A stretch of 19,200 nt of DNA from NCBI GenBank assembly GCA_003158755.1, contig PMLF01000065.1, forward strand, positions 1 through 19,200, written 5' to 3'. Source of the DNA: Elusimicrobiota bacterium. Lineage in GTDB: Bacteria; Elusimicrobiota; Elusimicrobia; FEN-1173. How positions within the stretch are numbered: the first letter of the stretch is position 1; each line of letters begins with the position of its first letter. The notes below the pieces were generated by a model. It saw nothing but the letters and a program-made list of their open reading frames with translations, was not told the origin of the DNA and ran no database searches. This document shows, piece after piece, positions 8,601 to 15,206 of this stretch. The position numbers and the translations under genes are program-made.

Positions 8601-9008
8601 GACCGCATCGCTCGCGCGTATCAGGTCCTCCGCCAGCGGTTCCCGGTGGCCTACTGGAGCCCGGTGGCGAGGGAGTCGGAAAAAGTGTTGGAGGAATTCC
8701 TCGCCTCGCCCTTCGCCATGAAGCTCGCCAAGTGCGAGGTTCTGGGGAGGGAGATCCCCTTCGTTTGCGCCGTCGGCGACCGGGTGATGAGGGGATCGAT
8801 CGACCTCCTTTTCCGCGACCAAGGCCGGTTGTGGGTGGCCGATTACAAGACCGACCGCATCCCGGCCGACCAGATGGAACTGCACGCCCAACGCTACGAC
8901 CGCCAGGGCCGGGCCTACGTGGACGCCGTCGAGAAAGTGATGGGGGAGAGGTGTGGTTTCCAGGTGATTTACCTTCGACTTGGCTGCGCCGTCGAAGTCG
9001 TTAAATAA
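5631..9008 (+). CDS. addA: AddA-like UvrD-family helicase-nuclease subunit
   Basis: A 1125-residue superfamily 1 helicase with a C-terminal nuclease, the motor subunit partnering the upstream AddB. Walker A is GAGTGKT (residues 24-30); motif II is DEFQD (380-384); motif III is GDPKQSIYRFRGAD (from 421); the TNFRSR segment follows it; motif V is TVHKAKGLEFPVV (from 763); motif VI is VAMTRARERL (around T841/R842). The nuclease domain has D1058 (GSIDLL), D1071-Y1072-K1073 (VADYKTD) and the downstream QGRAYVDAV motif typical of RecB/AddA nucleases. All catalytic elements look intact, so with AddB the complex would have two nuclease sites and one motor. The start is the ATG overlapping the addB stop (ATGA), implying translational coupling. 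The frame stays open upstream to 4857, but that stretch lies inside addB and reads as non-protein-like sequence. The recognition (Chi) sequence cannot be told from here. Confidence 0.93.
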   Translation: MIQDQEYRDIARRILDQNVVVEAGAGTGKTTLLTDRLLFLLLAGAKDGKGLDIGRVAAMTFTEKAAGEIKARLSSRLNDILAVVDGRSLPEPRQSRAVDWLMEVKQYFKRTPVQIREAAEAALSRMDQARIGTIHQFASTLLRAYPLEARVDPRAEVDEGSAFEELFDDEWARWLEEELGTKPPRASQWMEVLGAVPLEDVTSLARALSREAAAEARFGPSKRVKERMSKLYEDFQHLPLGKPEPGGNSKILDSIPTVASHFFDLQEAIAHLPTALPPKPRGDFHKERGRKWPKAWEGFPGEEVYEEAVDLAAGTSAYAEVLLAKAVELVQPFCETFRDLYSRKGHIGFDGLLIKARALVRDRPDIRRELKARFDAVLVDEFQDTDPVQGEIILFLTEELSGSAARWEDVRLAQGKLFIVGDPKQSIYRFRGADIRAYSRFTELVVAQGGLRCPLQTNFRSRAGLVSPVNAVFQSILKEEKTLQPAHLPLLAGVSEEENVSDQPPVEVVLVPDGKDGEGTARDAQRAEARWIAAWISSHCGPADSSGRAPALKPYCFRDVAVLFRTTTALSTYLEAFKDVRIPCVVESDRYFYGTQEVIDFVNLLRVLDDPQDIVSLVGLLRSPLAALDDKDIYALRTAGELDYAQEPSKGSRLTDVTYYRVKSFYSLLRRFRDRVGKDPLGEFVAKLLDESFLLETCATAYHGEQTLSNLMKLGRLASEMGERSGATLKEFIRRASNAVEEAVEEGESPLADEHLDAVRILTVHKAKGLEFPVVILPNLSAPAGGGRENPPVFRLDWEEGRAGLRLPVSRLSDSAMFFIEREESRREAYERVRLLYVAMTRARERLILVGRAEGGDRSSFAGLLSRDGAWPKEGDAPRELFLLEGGIIPVTYLSADESSSTAGVAPTPSRSRIADAAALAALWKKRREDYVRQGTLSVFDSPTAYLREAEKAPCDVPNNALVATVAALVGQVCHRVLEEWDYTKVDDLTDRIARAYQVLRQRFPVAYWSPVARESEKVLEEFLASPFAMKLAKCEVLGREIPFVCAVGDRVMRGSIDLLFRDQGRLWVADYKTDRIPADQMELHAQRYDRQGRAYVDAVEKVMGERCGFQVIYLRLGCAVEVVK

Positions 9009-9032
9009 TCGGTTGCTCCGCGGGATTTTCCG

Positions 9033-9052
9033 ACCGGGTTGGGGGGGCCGGT
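9033..9052 (+). terminator. Weak hairpin after the addBA genes
   Basis: ACCGG (9033-9037) pairs with CCGGT (9048-9052) around a G-rich 10-nt loop, 24 nt after the AddA stop codon. No T-run follows, so this is only a weak terminator candidate. It is listed because it lies in the only gap (9009-9142) separating addBA from the signalling operon. Confidence 0.2.
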
Positions 9053-9084
9053 TCCTCAAGTTTCTTGCCATTCCCCTTGATTTC

Positions 9085-9120
9085 CCGATGTTTTTGTCCA
9101 AACCTTGTATAGATATTAAA
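9085..9120 (+). promoter_or_regulatory. Candidate promoter of the signalling operon
   Basis: The 134-nt gap 9009-9142 is the only long break between addBA and the kinase cluster, and its last third is locally A/T-rich. A -10-like stretch TATAGATATTAA lies at 9108-9119, with T-rich sequence and TTGTCC (9094-9099) upstream, but the spacing to a -35 is not canonical (14 nt to TATTAA). The promoter is inferred from position and composition. The HTH-REC protein encoded just downstream would be an obvious candidate to bind here, though I see no clear operator repeat. Confidence 0.3.
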
Positions 9121-9142
9121 CCGAACAAGAGGATCAAATCGA

Positions 9143-9736
9143 ATGTCAAAAAAAGCTTTCGGGACCCACGAGATCGCCCGTATTTGCCAGGTGACTCCGC
9201 CGACCATCGGACGATGGATTGAAGAGGGCAAACTCCCGTCTTTTAAGACCGGCGGGGGGCACCGCCGAGTGTGGGACGTGGATCTGGTCGCGTTCCTACG
9301 GGCCCACAACATCCCGATCCCGTCGATGCTGGCGGGGGTCTCCGTCCGGAGGATCCTGATCGTCGACGATGAGGTCGATATGCGCCGGTTCATCCAAGGG
9401 ATCGTCTCCAAGCGGTTTCCCGGAGCGGAAATCCACGAGGCGGGGGACGGGTTCGACGCCGGGCGCAAGATCGCCACGCTTTTTCCGGCGCTGGTCATTT
9501 TAGATTTGCGCCTGCCGGGGATGGACGGTTTCAAGGTGTGCCGGACCGTGCGGGCCGATCCCGCGCTTAAGGGCGTAAAGATCCTGGCCATCACCGGGGT
9601 GGGCGTGGAGGATTCCCGACAACAGATCCTCGACGCCGGGGCCGACGCCTTCCTGCCGAAGCCATTCCTGGCCGAGGACCTCGCCGCGAAACTGGAGGAA
9701 TTGCTGCCCGGCGAATCCTCCAAGTTGGATGAATGA
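9143..9736 (+). CDS. HTH-REC response regulator with excisionase/MerR-like DNA-binding domain
   Basis: A 197-residue protein with two domains in reversed order compared with most DNA-binding response regulators. Residues 6-54 are a winged HTH of the MerR/excisionase type: THEIARICQVTPPTIGRWIEEGKLPSF, then the TGGGHRRV wing and VDLVAFLRAH. Residues 68-188 are a receiver with D75/D76/E77, phosphoacceptor D121 (ILDLRLPGMDG), T151 and K173 (PKPF). It probably binds DNA and is controlled by phosphorylation, and it is the only recognisable DNA-binding output in the window. The ATG follows AAGAGGA at 9127-9133. Its stop overlaps the next start (ATGA), tying it to the substrate-binding protein and the kinase. 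It is the natural candidate output of the downstream kinases; the target promoter is unknown. Confidence 0.9.
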   Translation: MSKKAFGTHEIARICQVTPPTIGRWIEEGKLPSFKTGGGHRRVWDVDLVAFLRAHNIPIPSMLAGVSVRRILIVDDEVDMRRFIQGIVSKRFPGAEIHEAGDGFDAGRKIATLFPALVILDLRLPGMDGFKVCRTVRADPALKGVKILAITGVGVEDSRQQILDAGADAFLPKPFLAEDLAAKLEELLPGESSKLDE

Positions 9737-10671
9737 ATCCCAGCGCCCGACTCCGAGGCCCGCGGATCGTCGGCGTCCTGTCGATACTGGCCGTCGCGGC
9801 CGCGATGTCGTCCGCGGCGGCGCAAAAGAAAGTGTTGATCGTCCGGTCGGGGAACTTCCCCCCTTATCAAGCCGCCGTCGATGGGTTCGTGGAAGAGTTG
9901 AATTCCCACCAGATTCCCTTCGTGACGGAGGACCTGATCCTTCCGAAGGAGGAGGCGGATATCGGCGCTTTCTTGCGCGACGTCCGCGCCCGGCGCCCCG
10001 ACCTCGTCTTGACGTTGGGAACGTCGGCCGCCCGGGCTATTAAGGAAGGGGGGGAAGGTTTACCGTTCGTCTATGGCATGATCGTCGATCCTCCCTCCAT
10101 CGGCATCGTCACGGGAGGGGCGACGATGGAAGTCCGGCCTTCGGAACAGTTGGATTTCATTCGAGCCAACTTCCCTTCTTTTAAAAAAGTGGGGGTCATC
10201 CACAGCACCGCCCGAAACCGGGAAGTCGTCCGCCTCCTCCAGGAGGAGAAACCCCCGGACATTGAATTGAAGATGATCACCGCCGACACGCCCGAGGAGA
10301 TGAACAAGGCCATCGGGACCCTCTCCAAGGAGGCGGATTGCCTGCTGATGGTTTCGGACTCCCTCCTCTATTCGCCTCAGATCGCCACCCAGATCATCCT
10401 CGACACCTTGCGGTGCAATCTACCCATCATTGCGGTTTCGCCTTCGTTCGTGAAGGCGGGCGCTTTGGCCGCCGTCTATCCCGATTTCAAGGGCAACGGG
10501 ATCGTGGCGGCCGACGTGGCGATCCGGTTTTTCGCCGGGGAGTCCCTGTCCTCCATCCCGATCCAGTGGGCCGGGCGGACGCGGACCTCCGTGAACCAGA
10601 TTATCGCCCAGCGACTGAGGATCGCGATCAAGGCCAAGACCCTTCAGGAAGCCGACGAGGTCGTGCGGTGA
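9733..10671 (+). CDS. ABC-type substrate-binding protein (ABC_sub_bind family), periplasmic
   Basis: A 312-residue periplasmic binding protein of the ABC_sub_bind (TrpX-like) type. Residues 1-30 are a Sec signal peptide with a basic n-region (ARLRGPR), a hydrophobic core (IVGVLSILAVAAAM) and an AAA-Q cleavage site; there is no lipobox Cys. The mature part shows the two-lobed order of the family: KKVLIVRSGNFPPYQ, DLVLTLGTSAARAI, PFVYGMIVDP, the hinge-lobe KKVGVIHS, LLMVSDSLLYSP, LPIIAVSPSFVKAGALAAV, and a C-terminal NQIIAQRLRI. It overlaps the HTH-REC gene (ATGA) and the sensor kinase (GTGA), and no ABC permease or ATPase gene lies in the window. This suggests a ligand-binding co-sensor for the adjacent kinase rather than a transporter part. 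The ligand is not predictable; amino-acid or aromatic ligands are known for some relatives. Confidence 0.87.
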   Translation: MNPSARLRGPRIVGVLSILAVAAAMSSAAAQKKVLIVRSGNFPPYQAAVDGFVEELNSHQIPFVTEDLILPKEEADIGAFLRDVRARRPDLVLTLGTSAARAIKEGGEGLPFVYGMIVDPPSIGIVTGGATMEVRPSEQLDFIRANFPSFKKVGVIHSTARNREVVRLLQEEKPPDIELKMITADTPEEMNKAIGTLSKEADCLLMVSDSLLYSPQIATQIILDTLRCNLPIIAVSPSFVKAGALAAVYPDFKGNGIVAADVAIRFFAGESLSSIPIQWAGRTRTSVNQIIAQRLRIAIKAKTLQEADEVVR

Positions 10672-12452
10672 GGCGGTGGCGTATTTTCCGCAGCTTGGCG
10701 GCCAAGCTCAGCCTCGTTTTTTCGATCATCGTGGCCGCGAGCGCGGTGGTCCTGGCTTTCAGCAGCTACCTGTCCGGACGGGAGGTCCTGCAGCGGGAGG
10801 CCCGGGCGCGCTACGAGTCCATCGTCACGAACATGGCGTTCAACGCGGAATACGGAGTCCTGACGCGGAACGTCCTGGCCCTTCAACAGATCGTCCAAGG
10901 CGTCATGCAGGAGGAGGACGTCAATTTCGCGGAGGCCTTGGACGCCTCGGGCGCCGCCTTGGCCTCGGGCGGCGCGCACAAGGATCCGAACGTGACGGTT
11001 CATCATCCCGTGTTGATGAAAAAATCCAACTCCCGGGACGATACGGAACGCCTCTTCATCTCCGTCGACGTCGCGGCGGCGGACGAAAACAGGGGGAAAG
11101 TTACGACGGAAAACGTGGGGTCGGTCACCATCGAGTTCAACACGGCGTTCATCCAGGAGAAGTTGGGCCGGATGCGGCGCCGGACCGAGGCGGTGGCTTT
11201 CTTCGCCATCTTCTTCGGGGTGTTGTTGACGAGCGGGTTCGCCCGATTGCTCGTTTCCCCCCTGGAGGAGCTGGTCCATGTGACCGCGCGGGTCGCCCAA
11301 GGGGATTTGGAATACCAGCTTCGGACGAAGAGTCAGGACGAAATCGGCGAACTGGCCTTCGCGTTCAACGTCATGATCGCCAACCTCAAGACGTCCACGG
11401 TGTCCCGCGATTACCTGGATTCCCTTTTGGATTCCATCCCCGACGCCATCCTCGTGGTGGGGGTGGACGGCAATATCCGAACCGTCAACAAGGGAGCCCT
11501 GAACCTCTTGGACCGTCCGGAAGGTTACGTCCTCGGCGCCGACCTGGGAACCGTCCTTTCCGTCAAGGAAGGGACGATGGCCTTGTCGTCGGGTGAGGTC
11601 GTCCCGGTCTCGGTTTCCGTCGGCGAGTTGAAAGACAAGGAGGGGCGGTCGACGGGCGCCGTCTATGTGGCCCACGACATGAGGCCCATTCAAAAACTCC
11701 AACAGAGACTGCTTCAAACCGAAAAGATGGCGGCGGTGGGCCAGCTCGCCGCGGGGGTGTCCCACGAGATTAACAACCCCCTGGGAGTCATCCTGGGGTT
11801 CGCTCAAGGGCTTTGCCGGCGGCTCGGGCCCGATCATCCCATGGAGGTCCCTCTTCGATCCATCGAGCGGGAGGCCATGCGCTGCAAGGACCTCGTCCAG
11901 GACCTCCTCACTTTTTCCCGAGCGTCCCACGTGGAACGGGAGGCCGTCGATATCAACGAGGCCGTGGAAGGCGCCCTCTCCCTGATCCAAGCCCAGGCCC
12001 GGATGGAACGGGCGGAGGTTCGCCGCGTCCTGGCCCCCGGGCTTCCCAAAGTGTACGGCAGCAAAAACCAGATCCAACAGATCGTCATCAACCTGGCCAA
12101 GAACGCGTTGGACGCCATGCCGAAGGGAGGCGCCGTCACCGTCCTCACGGATTTGGAGGAGGACGAATCGGGTTCCTGGGTGTGCCTGCGCGTTCAAGAC
12201 GAGGGGACCGGGATTCCTCCCGACGTGCTTCCGCATATTTTCGATCCATTTTTTACGACGAAGCCGGTGGGCAAGGGAACGGGTTTGGGCCTCTCCCTCG
12301 TGTATGAAGTCGTGAAGAAACACTCCGGGCTTTTGGACGTGAAGAGCCGCCCCGGTTTCACCGAATTCGTCATCAAAATGCCGGTGCGCACGGGCCGCGA
12401 AGCGGACAGGGGCGTGCCGGCCGCCGGCCAGGGTGCGGAAGGATCGTCGTGA
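10668..12452 (+). CDS. Membrane sensor histidine kinase (2 TM, HAMP, PAS-like, HisKA, HATPase)
   Basis: A 594-residue kinase starting at GTG 10668, which overlaps the preceding stop (GTGA). TM1 is at about residues 13-33. A periplasmic sensor region spans 34-172 and TM2 about 175-195. HAMP lies around 196-245 (VSPLEELVHVTARVAQGDLEYQL). A PAS-like domain follows at 247-340 (SLLDSIPDAILVVGVDG). The HisKA H-box contains H366 (GVSHEINNP). The HATPase has N475/N479 (INLAKNALDAM), D511 (DEGTGI) and GKGTGLGLS (536-543). The end of the ATPase domain is slightly short: after VKSRPG it runs straight to FTEFVIKMP, without the usual GxGTxF. Because the substrate-binding protein is translationally coupled to it, the periplasmic region may dock the ligand-loaded protein, as in TorT/TorS or LuxP/LuxQ (inference). 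The next gene, a receiver, overlaps it by 4 nt. Confidence 0.93.
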   Translation: MRRWRIFRSLAAKLSLVFSIIVAASAVVLAFSSYLSGREVLQREARARYESIVTNMAFNAEYGVLTRNVLALQQIVQGVMQEEDVNFAEALDASGAALASGGAHKDPNVTVHHPVLMKKSNSRDDTERLFISVDVAAADENRGKVTTENVGSVTIEFNTAFIQEKLGRMRRRTEAVAFFAIFFGVLLTSGFARLLVSPLEELVHVTARVAQGDLEYQLRTKSQDEIGELAFAFNVMIANLKTSTVSRDYLDSLLDSIPDAILVVGVDGNIRTVNKGALNLLDRPEGYVLGADLGTVLSVKEGTMALSSGEVVPVSVSVGELKDKEGRSTGAVYVAHDMRPIQKLQQRLLQTEKMAAVGQLAAGVSHEINNPLGVILGFAQGLCRRLGPDHPMEVPLRSIEREAMRCKDLVQDLLTFSRASHVEREAVDINEAVEGALSLIQAQARMERAEVRRVLAPGLPKVYGSKNQIQQIVINLAKNALDAMPKGGAVTVLTDLEEDESGSWVCLRVQDEGTGIPPDVLPHIFDPFFTTKPVGKGTGLGLSLVYEVVKKHSGLLDVKSRPGFTEFVIKMPVRTGREADRGVPAAGQGAEGSS

Positions 12453-12865
12453 CCATGACTCCTTCCCTCGACGACGATGGGACGATTTCCGAGAAACGGA
12501 TACTGGTGGTGGACGACGAGCCGGGGTTCTTGGAAATGTTGAGGTGGAACTTGAAGGGCGAAGGGGTCGGCGTGGACGTGGCCGCGGACGGCCTGGAGGC
12601 CGAGTGGAAGCTCGCGGAAGGGGAATACGCTCTGGTGCTCACGGACATCACCATGCCGAAAGTGGATGGAATGAAACTTCTTAATCACGTAAAGAGGGCC
12701 TCCCCCCGAACGCCGGTGATCTTGATGACGGGTTTCGGGACGGTGGAGACGGCTGTTCAGGCGATGAAGGACGGCGCCTCCGATTTCGTGCTCAAGCCTT
12801 TTAACGTCGACGGCATGCTGGCCCGGGTCAGGAAGATCCTGGGCCTGTCCGTCCGGGACGCGTAG
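12449..12865 (+). CDS. Single-domain response regulator (NtrC-type receiver, no output)
   Basis: A 138-residue receiver. D22/D23/E24, phosphoacceptor D66 (LTDITMPKVDG), T94 and K116 (LKPF) are all present. The beta4-beta5 region (TGFGTVETAVQAMKDGASDF) is typical of receivers from NtrC-class regulators, but no AAA+ or DNA-binding domain follows. GTG 12449 overlaps the kinase stop (GTGA) and is preceded by GGAAGGA at 12437-12443; an in-frame ATG at 12455 is the alternative start. A 15-residue disordered-looking N-terminal extension precedes the domain. Because of coupling to the kinase at 10668, that kinase is its likely phosphodonor. Confidence 0.92.
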   Translation: MTMTPSLDDDGTISEKRILVVDDEPGFLEMLRWNLKGEGVGVDVAADGLEAEWKLAEGEYALVLTDITMPKVDGMKLLNHVKRASPRTPVILMTGFGTVETAVQAMKDGASDFVLKPFNVDGMLARVRKILGLSVRDA

Positions 12866-12878
12866 TCGGAGGTTTACG

Positions 12879-13640
12879 ATGCCGAAGGTTCTGATCATCG
12901 ACGATTCTCCGAACCTGGACGGGTTCCTTCGGGACATCCTGGCCCGGAAAGGTTACGTCGTGCACGCCGTCTCGGATCCGGCGAACGGGTTCTTGTTGTT
13001 TAAGAACCAAAAGCCGGACATTGTGTTTTCGGGCGTGCACTCGCGGCGCGGCGACGGATGGGAGTTCGTGGAAAAACTTCGATCCGCGAATCCCTCCATA
13101 CCGTTGATGGTCCTCTCCAATTCCGTTTCCAAGGTGGCGGAGGAAAAGGGGGAGAGCCTGGGTTGCGCCGGGTTCGTGTACAAGGGTCTCAAACCGGAGG
13201 TTTTGTTGCAAAAAGTATTGGACGTGTGCTCGAAACACGCTCCCCTTTCCGGAGAGGGTCTGAAAGCTACAAAAGGCCGCATCTTGGTGGTGGACGATGA
13301 GGACGTCATCCGCACCGTCCTGGCCCGGTTCTTGAAGGGAAAGGGCTACGACGTCGTCACGGCCGCCAACGGCAAGGAAGCGTTGGAACGGGTCAAGCGG
13401 GAGCGTCCGCACCTCATGCTCCTGGACATCCGGATGCCCGAGATGGACGGTTTCGAGGTGCTCCGGCGGGTCCACGACATCGACCGGGAAATCGCGGTGA
13501 TGATGATCACCGCCAACATGGACGTGGATCAGGCCCGCCAAACCATCGAGATGGGGGCCTGCGACTACATCGTGAAGCCCTTTCACCTGGATTATCTGGA
13601 GACGACGGTTATGGCCAAGCTCTTGCTGGTGACGGCATAA
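12879..13640 (+). CDS. Tandem-receiver protein, first receiver lacks the phosphoacceptor Asp
   Basis: A 253-residue protein of two receivers and no output domain. Receiver 1 (residues 2-118) keeps the acid pair D8/D9, a Ser at the switch position (LSNS, around S80) and K102 in YKGL. At the phosphoacceptor position the segment PDIVFSGVHSRRGDG has G52 where PDxxxxD is expected, so it should not be phosphorylated by the normal chemistry. Receiver 2 (residues 133-253) is complete: D139/D140/E141, D183 (LLDIRMPEMDG), T211 and K233 (VKPF). The ATG follows GGAGG (12868-12872). It lies 13 nt after the single receiver and 10 nt before the REC-kinase. The pseudoreceiver could dimerise or bind another receiver or kinase; the second receiver is the phosphate-carrying half. 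Confidence 0.92.
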   Translation: MPKVLIIDDSPNLDGFLRDILARKGYVVHAVSDPANGFLLFKNQKPDIVFSGVHSRRGDGWEFVEKLRSANPSIPLMVLSNSVSKVAEEKGESLGCAGFVYKGLKPEVLLQKVLDVCSKHAPLSGEGLKATKGRILVVDDEDVIRTVLARFLKGKGYDVVTAANGKEALERVKRERPHLMLLDIRMPEMDGFEVLRRVHDIDREIAVMMITANMDVDQARQTIEMGACDYIVKPFHLDYLETTVMAKLLLVTA

Positions 13641-13650
13641 GGTGAATTCT

Positions 13651-14814
13651 ATGGTGACTGACGCATTGGCTCACGAAAATATTCCACGCGACAAGTCGGA
13701 TACGACGCCCGCGCGCCTCCTCGTCGTCGACGACGAGCCGGGGATCCGAAGCCTGTTCGATTACGAATTCACTTCCCGGGGATGGAGCGTCTTCGTCGCC
13801 GCCGACGTCCGGGAGGGGCTCGAGATGGCTCGAGTGCGCCGTCCGGACGTGGTGGTCTGCGATTTGACGCTCCCTGACGGGGACGGCGCCCAGGTCCTCG
13901 AAACCTTGAAAGAGATGGACCCCAAGATCGAGGTGATCATGGTGACCGGCCACGCGACGCTCGAGTCCGCCCTCGCGTGCCTGCGGCGCGGCGCTTACGA
14001 CTACGTCGTCAAACCTTTTCAAATGGAAGAGGTCGCGCGCCTGGCGGACCGGGCCTTCGACCGCCGGTGCTTGAACCAGCAATTGATCCATTTGAAGGAG
14101 CTCAACCGGCTCAAGACCGATTTCATCGCCGGCATGAGCCATGAGCTGCGGACGCCGTTGAACGCGGTGATCGGTTTCGTCTCCCTGATCCTGGACGGCG
14201 CCTACGGAGACGTCGCCGATCGCCAGCGCCAGGCCCTCCGGCGGGTGGACGTGAACTCCCGGGGGCTCCTTCAGCTCATCAACAACATCCTCGACGTTTC
14301 CAAAGTCGGCACGGGTCACATGGAGGTGTATGCGGAAGTGTTCGCCCTGGACGAACTGGCCCGCGAAGTGGCGGAGGGGATGGATTCCATCGTCCGGGGG
14401 AAAAGTCTGGACTTGAAGGTCTCCGTCCCGGAGGGGATCCATCTCTACACCGACCGGATGAAATTGAAGCAGATACTGGTCAACTTGGTGGGGAACGCCC
14501 TCAAGTTCACTCGCGAGGGAAAAGTCTCCGTGTCGGCCGAAAAGGCACAGGACGGCACCCACGTCCGACTTCAAGTGAGGGACACGGGGGTGGGCATCCG
14601 GGCCGAGGATATTCCGTTCCTTTTTCAGGAGTTCAAACAGCCCGACCCGTCCACGGTCCGGGAGTTCGGCGGGACGGGACTGGGGCTGGCGATCGTCCGG
14701 AAGCTTTCGACGCTCCTGGGCGGAAGCGTGGCGGTGGAGAGCGAGCCGGGGAAGGGGTCGACGTTCACTCTCACCCTCCCGCTCCAGGCGCCGCCGACAG
14801 GGGGAAATTCATGA
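13651..14814 (+). CDS. Soluble REC-HisKA-HATPase hybrid histidine kinase
   Basis: A 387-residue cytoplasmic kinase with a receiver in front of the kinase core and no membrane segment. Receiver: D27/D28/E29, D71 (VCDLTLPDGDG), T99, K121 (VKPF). Kinase: H164 (GMSHELRTPLN), N278/N282 (VNLVGNALKFT), D311 (DTGVGI) and GTGLGL (341-346). The H-box and ATP lid (FQEFKQPDPSTVREFGGTGLGL) are of the HPK1 type. The receiver is likely to gate kinase activity, so this protein can take its input as phosphate from an upstream kinase. ATG 13651, preceded by AAGGTGA (13638-13644), is preferred over GTG 13642, which lacks a ribosome binding site. The stop overlaps the next start (ATGA). Confidence 0.93.
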   Translation: MVTDALAHENIPRDKSDTTPARLLVVDDEPGIRSLFDYEFTSRGWSVFVAADVREGLEMARVRRPDVVVCDLTLPDGDGAQVLETLKEMDPKIEVIMVTGHATLESALACLRRGAYDYVVKPFQMEEVARLADRAFDRRCLNQQLIHLKELNRLKTDFIAGMSHELRTPLNAVIGFVSLILDGAYGDVADRQRQALRRVDVNSRGLLQLINNILDVSKVGTGHMEVYAEVFALDELAREVAEGMDSIVRGKSLDLKVSVPEGIHLYTDRMKLKQILVNLVGNALKFTREGKVSVSAEKAQDGTHVRLQVRDTGVGIRAEDIPFLFQEFKQPDPSTVREFGGTGLGLAIVRKLSTLLGGSVAVESEPGKGSTFTLTLPLQAPPTGGNS

Positions 14815-15206
14815 AAGAGCTCATCCTCGTGGCCGACGATGACGCCGACAGCCGCGCCGTGGCCCGGGACGCCCTGATGTTGGCGGGTTTCGACGTCCAG
14901 GAGGTGGAGGACGGCCGCCAAGCCCTGGCGGCCGCCGGACGGCGGGCGCCCGCCGTCGTGCTCCTGGACCTTTCCATGCCGCTCATGGATGGTTGGGAAG
15001 CGGCACGCCGGCTTCGGCAGGGCCCCTGTTCCCGCGTGCCCATCGTGGCTTTCACCGCGCACGCCTTGGCCGGCGACCGGGAGAAAGCCCTGGCCGCCGG
15101 TTGCGACGACTATATTTCCAAACCGTGTTCTCCGCGCGAGGTGGTGCGCAAGGCCCGGGAATGGGCCGGTCGTCCCGGCGGGACGATCCCTGGAGGCCCG
15201 ACATGA
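14811..15206 (+). CDS. Single-domain response regulator (receiver only)
   Basis: A 131-residue receiver with D9/D10/D11, phosphoacceptor D53 (LLDLSMPLMDG), T82 and K104 (SKPC). The style (FTAHALAGDREKALAAGCDDYISKP) is that of the receiver found at the C-terminus of hybrid kinases; because it directly overlaps the preceding kinase gene (ATGA), it may be a split-off hybrid receiver serving that kinase (inference). A 20-residue Gly/Pro-rich tail follows the domain. Its stop overlaps the next start (ATGA), so both ends are coupled. Confidence 0.92.
   Translation: MKELILVADDDADSRAVARDALMLAGFDVQEVEDGRQALAAAGRRAPAVVLLDLSMPLMDGWEAARRLRQGPCSRVPIVAFTAHALAGDREKALAAGCDDYISKPCSPREVVRKAREWAGRPGGTIPGGPT

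Noticed and set aside
5631..9008. AddA/AddB pair as a novel anti-phage helicase-nuclease
   Set aside because: Motif order, the 4Fe-4S cysteines and the gene order fit the known AddAB recombination complex; nothing suggests a separate defence role.
5565..9149. Very long minus-strand open frame opposite the AddA gene (about 1190 codons)
   Set aside because: No domain is recognisable and its translation is rich in Gly, Arg, Pro, Asp and His as expected for an antisense shadow of a GC-rich gene; the + strand helicase motifs are unambiguous.
10338..10667. Longer 5' reading frame for the kinase at 10668
   Set aside because: The extension lies within the substrate-binding protein gene and is not protein-like; GTG 10668 gives the standard basic residues followed by TM1.
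10644..12323. Minus-strand open frame of about 560 codons opposite the kinase at 10668
   Set aside because: It is an antisense shadow of GC-rich coding sequence without motifs or a plausible ribosome binding site context.
14993..15202. Longer 5' reading frame for the REC-GAF-kinase
   Set aside because: It overlaps the receiver gene at 14811 for 70 codons of Arg/Pro-rich sequence; ATG 15203 has a good GGAGG site.
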